From the NCBI RefSeq assembly GCF_014712225.1, contig NZ_JACXBW010000003.1, positions 1 through 64,000 of the forward strand: a stretch of DNA of 64,000 nucleotides, given 5' to 3'. Position numbers and translations under genes: made by a program. The notes beneath the pieces were generated by a model, which worked only from the letters and a program-made list of their open reading frames with translations, was not told where the DNA came from and searched no databases. Source of the DNA: Pseudarthrobacter sulfonivorans (GTDB lineage: Bacteria > Actinomycetota > Actinomycetes > Actinomycetales > Micrococcaceae). Positions 34,078 to 41,621 of the stretch are shown here, in pieces (position 1 is the first letter of the stretch; each line of letters begins with the position of its first letter).

Positions 34078-34608
34078 ATGAGCGATTACATGACGTTCCG
34101 GGGCTTCGTCGCCACCGACATCAAGACCTCCACTACCACTACCGGAGTGGGAACTGCCTCGTTCCGCCTCGGGTCAACGGCCCGGCGTTTCGACCGCACT
34201 ACGAGTACGTGGGTGGACACGCACACCAACTGGTTCACCGTTCAGGGGTACCGCCAGCTGGCCGGGAACATGGGCTGCAGCATCAAGAAGGGCCAGCGCG
34301 TGATCGTGGTGGGCCGGCTCAAGCTGCGCACGTGGGAGAAAGACGGCCGCATCCACTTCGCCCACGAAATCGATGCAGAGTCCGTGGGGCACGACCTCAT
34401 GTGGGGCTCGGCCAACTACATCCGCACAGTTAACAATGGAGCGCAACATACAACCGGGGGAGGCCCCGCCGATCCGGACGAGGACAGAGAGCCGGACGAA
34501 GGGGAGCCCGTGGACGACGATGCGGCGGCGGTCTTCGTTGAGGACGCTGACGGCAACTACGTTCCCGTTGATGCTGAAACCGGCGAACTCGTCGATTCCG
34601 CCGTCTGA
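34078..34608 (+). CDS. Single-stranded DNA-binding protein (SSB-like paralogue)
   Basis: Protein of 176 residues with an OB-fold in the first 110 (FRGFVATDIKT, TNWFTVQGYRQLAGNMGCSIKKGQRVIVVGRLKLRTW). The remaining 66 residues are strongly acidic (DPDEDREPDEGEPVDDDAAA). It differs from the replicative SSB: the C-terminus is ELVDSAV rather than the usual acidic-tip DDDxPF that recruits partner proteins, and the DNA-binding aromatic pattern is reduced. It may be a recombination-, transformation- or stress-related paralogue. Translation from 34078 avoids a longer open frame that would run through tRNA-Arg. Confidence 0.86.
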   Translation: MSDYMTFRGFVATDIKTSTTTTGVGTASFRLGSTARRFDRTTSTWVDTHTNWFTVQGYRQLAGNMGCSIKKGQRVIVVGRLKLRTWEKDGRIHFAHEIDAESVGHDLMWGSANYIRTVNNGAQHTTGGGPADPDEDREPDEGEPVDDDAAAVFVEDADGNYVPVDAETGELVDSAV

Positions 34609-34715
34609 GATGGAGGCTGAGGTCGCCGAGCGAAACGCGCGCCAGCGGGGTGCCGGCGTTCAGCCGGCACCCCGGCGGTTCCAGTGCGGGCTTGGCGCCG
34701 TGGAAGAATGGCGGC

Positions 34716-35297
34716 ATGAAGCGCGCGACCGAAAACCGGCAGACAACTACCGTCATCAGCCGGCCGGCGCATGCCCGCCAGCGCACACCAGGCATCGCCA
34801 GGGCCTTGGCGCTGCTGACAGTCGGAGCACTGACCGCCTTTGTGCTCACGGGCTGCACCGGCGGTTCGTCGGCCGGCACGCAGCCAGCTGCCGGCCCCTC
34901 GGCGGTGGCAACCACAGAGTCTGGCACCGCGGCGGCAGTTGAGCCAGGCAGCCCGAAGCCCGGCACGGCGGGGGCGTCCGGGGCCACCGCCGCGGAGAAC
35001 CCCGCCACCGCCGCGATGAAACAGACGGTGACGGATGCGCTGAGCCGGCTTGCGGCGGGAACCCCGAGACCGGCCACGGCGCAGGTGACGGAAGCCCTCA
35101 CCGGCGCCGGTGTTGCCCCGGCAGTCCTTGAAGTATCGGCGAGCCGCACGCCCACCGGGCTGGAAGCCGATGCCATTGAATCCGCTGTACTGCAGGACAC
35201 AGACTGCGTGCTTGGCCACATCCGCGACGGCAGCGTAACAGTCACCGTCCTGCCGGTCCTGGCCAGCGGGAAGTGCTTCGTGGGGGCAGGGGCCTAA
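34716..35297 (+). CDS. Putative lipoprotein, DUF6993-like
   Basis: Protein of 193 residues. It starts with a basic tail and a hydrophobic signal segment (about 27-47, RALALLTVGALTAFVLTGC) ending in lipobox LTGC, so Cys47 is the probable lipidated residue. A Thr/Ala/Pro/Gly-rich linker (48-100) follows, then a small folded domain with two cysteines (QDTDCVLGHIRDG and ASGKCFVGAGA) near the C-terminus that may form a disulfide. The domain resembles small DUF6993-type actinobacterial domains; the function is unknown. Confidence 0.75.
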   Translation: MKRATENRQTTTVISRPAHARQRTPGIARALALLTVGALTAFVLTGCTGGSSAGTQPAAGPSAVATTESGTAAAVEPGSPKPGTAGASGATAAENPATAAMKQTVTDALSRLAAGTPRPATAQVTEALTGAGVAPAVLEVSASRTPTGLEADAIESAVLQDTDCVLGHIRDGSVTVTVLPVLASGKCFVGAGA

Positions 35298-35343
35298 GGC
35301 ACCGAATGTGAGTTAAGCCCGCCAACCCACTAGATTTGGAACC

Positions 35344-37026
35344 ATGGCGGAATTTATCTACACAATGACCAAGGCCCGCAAGGCCGTTGGCGAAAAACTC
35401 ATTCTTGACGACGTAAGCATGTCCTTCTTTCCGGGCGCCAAAATTGGTGTTGTTGGCCCGAACGGTGCCGGTAAGTCCACCATCCTGAAGATCATGGCAG
35501 GCCTGGACACGCCGTCCAACGGTGAGGCGCGGCTCAGCCCCGGCTATACCGTGGGCATCCTGTTGCAGGAGCCGCCGCTGAACGAGGACAAGACCGTCCT
35601 GGGCAACGTCCAGGAAGGTGTTGGTGAAATCTACGGCAAGATCCAGCGCTTCAACGAGATCTCCGAGGAAATGGCCAGCCCCGACGCTGACTATGACGTG
35701 CTCCTCGAAGAGATGGGTCAGCTGCAGGAAGCCATTGACGCCGCGGACGCCTGGGACCTCGATTCCCAGCTAGAGCAGGCCATGGACGCGCTCCGCTGCC
35801 CGCCCGCCGACGCTGACGTGACCCTCCTCTCCGGCGGTGAGCGCCGCCGTGTGGCGCTCTGCAAGCTCCTGCTGCAGAAGCCGGACCTCCTGCTCTTGGA
35901 CGAGCCCACTAACCACCTGGACGCAGAAAGTGTCCTGTGGCTGGAACAGCACCTCTCCGACTACGCCGGCGCCGTCCTGGCCGTCACCCACGACCGGTAC
36001 TTCCTTGACCACGTCGCGGAATGGATCGCCGAGGTCGACCGCGGCCACCTGTACCCCTACGAGGGCAACTACTCAACATACCTGGAGAAGAAGCGCGCCC
36101 GCCTTGAGGTGCAGGGCAAGAAGGACGCCAAGCAGGCCAAGCGCCTCACCGAGGAACTCGAATGGGTTCGCTCCAACGCCAAGGGCCGCCAGACCAAGTC
36201 CAAGGCCCGTCTGGCCCGCTACGAGGAGATGGCTGCCGAGGCGGACCGCACCCGCAAGCTCGACTTCGAAGAGATCCAGATTCCCCCGGGCCCGCGCCTC
36301 GGCGGACTCGTTCTGGAGGCCAAGAACCTCCAGAAGGGCTTCGACGACCGCACCCTGATCGACGGACTGTCCTTCACCCTGCCGCGCAACGGCATCGTCG
36401 GGGTCATCGGCCCTAACGGTGTCGGCAAATCCACCCTGTTCAAGACTATCGTCGGCCTGGAGCCGCTCGACGGCGGCGAACTGAAGATCGGCGATTCGGT
36501 CAAGATCTCCTACGCTGACCAGAGCCGTGGCGGCATCGACCCGAACAAGACGCTCTGGGAAGTTGTTTCCGATGGCCTGGACTACATCCAGGTTGGCCAG
36601 GTTGAAATGCCGTCCCGTGCCTACGTCGCCGCTTTCGGCTTCAAGGGGCCTGACCAGCAGAAGAAGGCCGGTGTGCTCTCCGGTGGTGAGCGAAACCGGC
36701 TCAACCTGGCGCTGACCCTCAAGCAGGGCGGAAACCTGCTGCTCCTTGACGAACCCACCAACGACCTCGACGTCGAAACGCTCAGCAGCCTCGAGAACGC
36801 GCTGCTGGAATTCCCCGGCTGCGCCGTGGTGGTTTCGCACGACCGTTGGTTCCTGGACCGGGTGGCCACCCACATCCTGGCCTACGAAGGCGACGAGGAA
36901 AACCCCTCCAAGTGGTACTGGTTCGAGGGCAACTTCGAATCCTACGAGGAGAACAAGGTCGAACGCCTCGGTCCCGATGCGGCCAAGCCGCACCGTGTAA
37001 CCCACCGCCGCCTGACGCGCGACTGA
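35344..37026 (+). CDS. ettA: Energy-dependent translational throttle protein EttA
   Basis: ABC-F ATPase of 560 residues that binds the ribosomal E site and gates entry into elongation according to ATP/ADP ratio. There are two ABC domains: Walker A GPNGAGKS and GPNGVGKS, signatures LSGGERRRVALC and LSGGERNRLNLAL, and Walker B LLLLDEPTNHLD and LLLLDEPTNDLD. Between them is the interdomain linker with KKRARLEVQGKKDAKQAK. The N-terminal AEFIYTMTKARKAVGEK is typical of EttA. There are no membrane segments. It is transcribed as a single gene with a strong terminator after it. Confidence 0.96.
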   Translation: MAEFIYTMTKARKAVGEKLILDDVSMSFFPGAKIGVVGPNGAGKSTILKIMAGLDTPSNGEARLSPGYTVGILLQEPPLNEDKTVLGNVQEGVGEIYGKIQRFNEISEEMASPDADYDVLLEEMGQLQEAIDAADAWDLDSQLEQAMDALRCPPADADVTLLSGGERRRVALCKLLLQKPDLLLLDEPTNHLDAESVLWLEQHLSDYAGAVLAVTHDRYFLDHVAEWIAEVDRGHLYPYEGNYSTYLEKKRARLEVQGKKDAKQAKRLTEELEWVRSNAKGRQTKSKARLARYEEMAAEADRTRKLDFEEIQIPPGPRLGGLVLEAKNLQKGFDDRTLIDGLSFTLPRNGIVGVIGPNGVGKSTLFKTIVGLEPLDGGELKIGDSVKISYADQSRGGIDPNKTLWEVVSDGLDYIQVGQVEMPSRAYVAAFGFKGPDQQKKAGVLSGGERNRLNLALTLKQGGNLLLLDEPTNDLDVETLSSLENALLEFPGCAVVVSHDRWFLDRVATHILAYEGDEENPSKWYWFEGNFESYEENKVERLGPDAAKPHRVTHRRLTRD

Positions 37027-37051
37027 CCGACCCGCGGCTGATTCAGGCCAA

Positions 37052-37086
37052 AGAAAGGCCGGCGCCCTGACGGGGCCGGCCTTTCT
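37052..37086. terminator. Bidirectional terminator after ettA
   Basis: 12-bp stem AGAAAGGCCGGC/GCCGGCCTTTCT between ettA (+) and the thioesterase gene (-), converging. Confidence 0.8.
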
Positions 37087-37101
37087 GCTGCCTTCGGGAA
37101 G

Positions 37102-38085
37102 TCAGTCCCGAACGGCCTTGCGGATCTGGTGCTGCAGGAGTTTGGACTGCACCGCACCCACCACTTTGTCCTTCAGGTCGGTGGGCACGCGGATCATGCC
37201 CTCCTGCGCCACGGAGGCGACGTGCTGCCCGGCCTGGTTGAAGATCTTTCCCGTGGCGAGTCCCCGCGCGCCCTGGGCGCTGGGGGACTCCTGGACGTAG
37301 AGCAGCCACTCGTCCACGCGGGCGGGCCGGTGCCACCACATGGCGTGGTCCAGGCTGGCCACGCTCATGCCGGGGGTTATCCAGCTGAGCCCGTGGCGGC
37401 GCAGGATGGATTCGAGCAACGTGTAGTCGCTCGCGTAGGCCAGCGCGGCCCGGTGCAGGTTCGCATCATCGGGCATGGGGCCGAAGGTCTTCATCCAGAC
37501 GGCGTTCCGGGGTTCCTGCTTCCCCTTGGCGGAAACGTAGAGGGGCGGGTCCACGTGGCGGATATCGAAGGGCCGTTCATAGGCCCAGTGCTGTGCGATG
37601 GGATGGTCGAATTTGCCCAGCAGCTCGGCTGTGCTGGGGAGCGACTCCGGAGCAGGAATGCCGGCAGGCATCTGTGACTCGTGGTCCGGGCCTTCATCCA
37701 GGTTCTGGAATGACGCGATCATCGACAGGATCGGCACGCCTTCCTGGTAAGCGTGGACGCGCCGGGCCGAGAAGGACCGGCCGTCCCGCAGTCGCTGGAC
37801 CCCGAAGGTGATGGGCTTGTTGGCGTCGCCGGGCCGCAGGAAGTAGCCATGCATGGAGTGGACAAAGCGGTCCGGGTCCACCGTCCGCATGGAGGCAATC
37901 AGTGACTGCGCGAGCACCTGGCCGCCGAAGACCCGCTCACGGGGCTGCGGCTGCGAGGAGGGGCCCAGGAAGATGTCTTCGTCCGTCCTGGCCCCTTCCA
38001 ACTCACCCAGGTCGAGGAGCTGGATGAGCGTGGACGTGGGGTCGCCGCTGGGCGGCGCCAGCAGTCCGGTTTCGGCTTCAGTCAT
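37102..38085 (-). CDS. tesB: Acyl-CoA thioesterase II
   Basis: Double-hotdog thioesterase of 327 residues that hydrolyses acyl-CoA to fatty acid and CoA. Present are ERVFGGQVLAQSLIASMRTV (about 49-68), HSMHGYFLRPGD with RDGRSFSARRVHAYQ in the first domain, and the second domain motif SLDHAMWWHRPARVDEWLLYVQESPSAQGARGLA, split across strands, carrying the catalytic Asp and Thr/Gln region. The length is slightly above E. coli TesB because of an N-terminal tail. It converges on ettA. Confidence 0.93.
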   Translation of the reverse strand: MTEAETGLLAPPSGDPTSTLIQLLDLGELEGARTDEDIFLGPSSQPQPRERVFGGQVLAQSLIASMRTVDPDRFVHSMHGYFLRPGDANKPITFGVQRLRDGRSFSARRVHAYQEGVPILSMIASFQNLDEGPDHESQMPAGIPAPESLPSTAELLGKFDHPIAQHWAYERPFDIRHVDPPLYVSAKGKQEPRNAVWMKTFGPMPDDANLHRAALAYASDYTLLESILRRHGLSWITPGMSVASLDHAMWWHRPARVDEWLLYVQESPSAQGARGLATGKIFNQAGQHVASVAQEGMIRVPTDLKDKVVGAVQSKLLQHQIRKAVRD

Positions 38086-38148
38086 GGTTCGACTCTAGAC
38101 GCAGCCCCGGCACCGCTCAACCAACGCACAGCCGGTAGTGTTCATGGT

Positions 38149-38805
38149 GTGTCTGATCTACTCACCCAGTCCCTGCAGTTCGCCGATCCGCGTGATCTCG
38201 CCGATCTCCGCACCTTCGCCACCCGTGCCAAAACAATCGACGACGGCGCCATCCGCCTCCAGGCCTCCGGTTCCGTCTTAGCGGCGTACGTGTGTGTCCT
38301 GCGGCCGCGGCTGCTGGGCGAAAGCACGCCCACCATCCTGGGCCTGCGGACGATCGGGCTGGCGGTGCCTTCCACGGTGGACGCAACCGTTGCGTTGTCA
38401 GCGGTCCTGGACCGCTTGGCCCGGGCGGGGGAGGACGACGTCGAGCTGCCGGTTCCGCCGTCCACCGTCACCGAATCGTGGACGGGGGTCGGCGCACCGC
38501 GGACGGGCTGGGAGCGGGTCGGCCCGTTGCAGGATTCCGAACTCCGCCGCGCCGCTGAAACCGGCATCACCGAGGTGGCGGGAATTGTCCCGGCTCAGCC
38601 CGGCGCCCTGATCGTCAACAACGCGCGTGCCGCGGTGTGGGGCCGGGCCTTGGACGGCTCCGGCCTCCCGGCAGGAGCAGCCTTCGCGGCCCTCACGCTG
38701 GGGTTCCTCGCTGACGGGGAACAGACGCTTTACCGGGCAGGCCGGTGGTTCCGCCTTAGCGGTCCGCGCGGCCACGTCCTGGTGCGGACAGGCAGTGGCC
38801 TCTAG
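38149..38805 (+). CDS. Conserved hypothetical protein, 218 aa
   Basis: Protein of 218 residues I do not recognise. It has an Ala/Leu-rich alternation of strands and helices, no membrane segment, no cysteine-based motif and only the Cys of VCVLRP. Notable segments are PTILGLRTIGLAVPSTVDATVALSAVLDRLA, VGAPRTGWERVGPLQ and DGEQTLYRAGRWFRLSGPRGHVLVR, the latter suggesting a beta-rich C-terminal domain. The GTG at 38149 is the first plausible start. Its stop overlaps by 4 nt the end of the truncated haemoglobin gene on the opposite strand. Confidence 0.65.
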   Translation: MSDLLTQSLQFADPRDLADLRTFATRAKTIDDGAIRLQASGSVLAAYVCVLRPRLLGESTPTILGLRTIGLAVPSTVDATVALSAVLDRLARAGEDDVELPVPPSTVTESWTGVGAPRTGWERVGPLQDSELRRAAETGITEVAGIVPAQPGALIVNNARAAVWGRALDGSGLPAGAAFAALTLGFLADGEQTLYRAGRWFRLSGPRGHVLVRTGSGL

Positions 38806-39254
38806 GCTTCCGAAGGACTGTTCACCATGGACAGGGCAGCACGCTCCATGTAATCCCAGAGTGTTCCCTCGTACAAAGGGGGCAACGCCAGGGAATCCAC
38901 GGCTGTCCGCATGTGGAACAGCCAGCGGTCCTTGGCTTCCGGGGTGACCCGGAACGGCATGTGGCGCATCCGCAGGCGCGGGTGGCCGCGTTCCTCACCA
39001 TAAGTTGTAGGCCCGCCCCAGTACTGCTCCAGGAACATCAGGAAGCGGCGCTTGGCGGGGGCCAGGTCCTCCTCCGGGTACATGGGCCGCAGCAGTGGAT
39101 CCGTCGCCACGCCGTCGTAGAAAACATCGATCAGTTTGACGAAGGTCTGATGGCCGCCCACGGCGTCATAGAAATTATCCGTATAGCCGGGCTGGCTGAA
39201 GGGATCGTTCTGCATGAGCTGGCGTGGCTGCTGCGGTTCGACGGGGATGGTCAT
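38802..39254 (-). CDS. glbO: Group II truncated haemoglobin (GlbO type)
   Basis: Haem protein of 150 residues. After a Pro/Gln-rich tail, the 2-over-2 globin region reads FYDAVGGHQTFVKLIDVFYDGV, then FLMFLEQYWGGPTTYGEERGHPRLRMRHMPF with the proximal His in RMRHMPF and the conserved Trp/Tyr cluster, and DRWLFHM. Family roles include oxygen binding, NO detoxification and peroxidase activity. The ATG at 39254 is preferred; the longer frame overlaps the neighbouring gene. The start is 4 nt after the stop of the MscS-like gene, so the two share a transcript. Confidence 0.94.
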   Translation of the reverse strand: MTIPVEPQQPRQLMQNDPFSQPGYTDNFYDAVGGHQTFVKLIDVFYDGVATDPLLRPMYPEEDLAPAKRRFLMFLEQYWGGPTTYGEERGHPRLRMRHMPFRVTPEAKDRWLFHMRTAVDSLALPPLYEGTLWDYMERAALSMVNSPSEA

Positions 39255-39258
39255 GGCT

Positions 39259-39948
39259 CTATTCTCCCGCCTTCTGGGGCGTCTTCTTGGCCTCAGTGGC
39301 CGGCTCATGCAGAGCGGCCTCAGGCCCGGCCGCCGGGACATCTGAAACGGGAACATAAGTCCCCTGCGACCGGTTGCCCACACGCAGGATCTCGCCGTTG
39401 CGGAGGTACCAGATGGCGCCGTCCTCGGAGCGGACCCGGGTGATCCGCAGTCCCATGGACTCCACCACACCCACTACTTCGCTGGTTTCGATGACATCGC
39501 CGATCCCGTACTGGTCCTCGATGGTGATGAAGATGCCGGCAAGGAAGTCGCGGATCAGCTGCTGGGCGCCGAAACCGATCGCGACACCCAGGATGCCCAC
39601 GCTGGTCAGCAGCGGGGCGATGTTGATGTCCAGGTTCTGCAGGACATACATGGTGGTAATGACGGCCACCAGCACGCCTACAATGCTGTTGAGCAGCGAA
39701 CCGATGGTTTCCGCCCGCTGCACGCGCCGCTCATGGTCCAATGCCCGAATGGCCGGAGCAACCCACTTGAAATGCGCTTTCTTGAAGAAGTTGCTGCCCG
39801 ACGCGACCCGCTTGCTGATCCGGGAAATCAGGAACGTCGCCACCAGCCAGATGGTTACACCGACACCGAGACTGATCACGATGCCTGCGACGCTGATGCC
39901 GTCAGGCTCGGTGGCGGCGGATGGAAGGATCGACAGCATGCTGAACAT
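39259..39948 (-). CDS. MscS family mechanosensitive channel
   Basis: Small-conductance mechanosensitive channel-like protein of 229 residues. There are three hydrophobic segments: about 15-42, 85-105 and the pore helix near 112-135 (LLTSVGILGVAIGFGAQQLIRDFLAG), followed by the beta domain (FITIEDQYGIGDVIE). It is shorter than E. coli MscS (286), ending after the beta domain in an Ala/Pro/Glu-rich tail without the full alpha/beta cytoplasmic cage. It is cotranscribed with the truncated haemoglobin gene, 4 nt downstream. Confidence 0.92.
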   Translation of the reverse strand: MFSMLSILPSAATEPDGISVAGIVISLGVGVTIWLVATFLISRISKRVASGSNFFKKAHFKWVAPAIRALDHERRVQRAETIGSLLNSIVGVLVAVITTMYVLQNLDINIAPLLTSVGILGVAIGFGAQQLIRDFLAGIFITIEDQYGIGDVIETSEVVGVVESMGLRITRVRSEDGAIWYLRNGEILRVGNRSQGTYVPVSDVPAAGPEAALHEPATEAKKTPQKAGE

Positions 39949-40065
39949 AAAGGGTGAAACTCCTTGGGGTCTCCGGCGGCGGCCGGGGATAAAGTGGGCC
40001 TGCGCGGGTTCGCCCGGCGCGTAAGGCTCTGTTCTCCTTCAACATTAGCGCCGTACCGTGGACCC

Positions 40066-41058
40066 ATGCGCATCCTCGTCCTCGGCGGAACAGCCTTTCT
40101 CTCCTCAGAAGTCGCCCGGCAGGCAGTGGCCGCAGGGCATCAGGTCACCTGCCTGGCCCGCGGTTCCGCGGCTGAACCACCGGCGGGCGTCCACTGGGTG
40201 CAGGCAGACCGTTCACTCGGCGCGAACAGCTACACGGAGCTACGCGGGGACTGGGATGCCGTCATCGAGGTGGCCCGTGATCCTGTGCCGGCCACGGAAG
40301 CGCTGACAGCCGTGGCTAACCGGGCGGGCCACTGGACGTTCGTGTCCAGCTGTTCTGTCTACGCAGACCATTCGACCCCGGACGCCGCCGAGGACGCTCC
40401 GCTCCTGCAGCCCCTGGCGCCGGGTACCAAATCCACCCCCGAAAACTACGGCGAGTCCAAGGCAGCCATTGAACAAGTAACCCTCAAGGCGACCGGAGGC
40501 AAGGCCCATCTCTGCCGCGCCGGCCTGATCGGTGGACCCGGGGACGGGACTGACCGCTATGGTTACTGGCCGGCGAGGTTTGCGCGGGACAACCGGCCCG
40601 CCGTCGTCCCTGACATTGCCAGCCATGCCACCCAGGTCATTGACGTGCGGGACCTGGCGGGATGGATCCTCACCGCGGCGGAGCAGGAAGTGACCGGCCC
40701 GTTGAACGCGGTGGGGAACCGGGTGCCGTTCGGCGACTACCTTGAGGAGTCGCGGACCGCCGCCGGGTACGGGGGCGAGGTGCTCAGCGCTTCGGAGGAT
40801 TGGCTCGTGGGGCACGGCATCGACTACTGGTCCGGACCGGATTCCCTCCCGCTGTGGCTGCCGCCCGGCCACGACGGGTTCTGCACACGCAGCAACCAGG
40901 CCGCCAGGGCCGCCGGCCTGACCATGGCGCCCTGGCAGGAGACACTGGCCGACACACTCGCGGACGAGCGCCGCCAAGGCCTGGAGCGCCGCCGGAAGGC
41001 AGGCCTCGCGCCGGCCACGGAAGCCCGGCTCGCTGAGGAACTCCTCGGCAGCCGCTAA
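40066..41058 (+). CDS. NAD-dependent epimerase/dehydratase family protein
   Basis: Atypical extended SDR of 330 residues. The N-terminal MRILVLGGTAFLSSEVARQA shows GGTxFLS in place of the usual GGxGFIG. The catalytic area is CSVYADHS with GESKAAIEQ, in which the usual Tyr-x-x-x-Lys is present as YGESKAA. The domain is complete with a C-terminal EAxR-rich tail (ERRRKAGLAPATEARLAEE). The substrate is unknown; relatives include nucleotide-sugar epimerases and reductases. The ATG at 40066 is chosen over the longer open frame. Confidence 0.85.
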   Translation: MRILVLGGTAFLSSEVARQAVAAGHQVTCLARGSAAEPPAGVHWVQADRSLGANSYTELRGDWDAVIEVARDPVPATEALTAVANRAGHWTFVSSCSVYADHSTPDAAEDAPLLQPLAPGTKSTPENYGESKAAIEQVTLKATGGKAHLCRAGLIGGPGDGTDRYGYWPARFARDNRPAVVPDIASHATQVIDVRDLAGWILTAAEQEVTGPLNAVGNRVPFGDYLEESRTAAGYGGEVLSASEDWLVGHGIDYWSGPDSLPLWLPPGHDGFCTRSNQAARAAGLTMAPWQETLADTLADERRQGLERRRKAGLAPATEARLAEELLGSR

Positions 41059-41072
41059 CCCCCACCCCGCCC

Positions 41073-41135
41073 ATGTAAGTAGCAGCAGGTGTCGTTTTGG
41101 GCCCTCAAAACGACATCTGCTGCTACCTAGTTGGG
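41073..41135. repeat. 63-bp palindromic repeat, copy 2 (likely bidirectional terminator)
   Basis: A 48-bp perfect-type palindrome (41079-41126, arms GTAGCAGCAGGTGTC / GACATCTGCTGCTAC with inner GTTTTG/CAAAAC). Same length, flanks and convergent context as the copy at 17045-17107. The right flank again supplies the final Pro-Asn codons and the stop of the minus-strand gene. Confidence 0.8.
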
Positions 41136-41612
41136 CTGACTGGAGGCCACGGTCACAGGGGAGTGAAGCACCGGGAAATTCACGCTCCGGGCGATGAAGC
41201 AGACCTGGTTCGCTTCCCGGTGAAGCTGTTCGCTCAACGCCACGTGGGACGGGTCCACCACGGTGACGCGGGGGTTCAGCGTGACGGACTCGAACTGTCC
41301 ACTGCCGTCCTGGTTAAGGCGCAGACGTCCCGTGGCCTCGTCGCGGTAATCGGTGACAACCACCCCGTGCCGCACCGCGACGTGCAGGAAGGACAGCATG
41401 TGGCACTGTGCGAGTGCCGCGAGCAGCAACTGCTCAGGGTTGTACCTGTCCCGGTCCCCGTGGAACGTCGGATCGGCCGAGCCCTTTAGGACCGGCAGCC
41501 CGGGAACCACTATGTCGTGGTCCCGTGAGTAGCCGCGGTAGGACGACGTCCCCTCACCCAGGTTGCCGGTCCACTGAACCGCCAACGAATAGTGGTGCTG
41601 ACTCAGGCTCAT
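41127..41612 (-). CDS. OsmC family peroxide-detoxifying protein
   Basis: OsmC/Ohr-like protein of 161 residues that would reduce organic hydroperoxides with a cysteine pair. The first reactive Cys is in ALAQCHMLSFLH (about residue 70) and the second in NQVCFIARSVNFPV (about 138). The YNPEQLLLAALAQC segment and DPTFHGDRDRYNP are characteristic. It ends Ser-Gln-Pro-Asn, where the last codons and stop come from the palindromic repeat. It begins 9 nt after the stop of the aminopeptidase N gene on the same strand. Confidence 0.92.
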   Translation of the reverse strand: MSLSQHHYSLAVQWTGNLGEGTSSYRGYSRDHDIVVPGLPVLKGSADPTFHGDRDRYNPEQLLLAALAQCHMLSFLHVAVRHGVVVTDYRDEATGRLRLNQDGSGQFESVTLNPRVTVVDPSHVALSEQLHREANQVCFIARSVNFPVLHSPVTVASSQPN

Positions 41613-41621
41613 GCCGCCGCC

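Noticed and set aside
38802..39470. Longer version of the truncated haemoglobin frame (222 residues)
   Set aside because: The extra 72 residues overlap the MscS-like gene in another frame and have no globin similarity.
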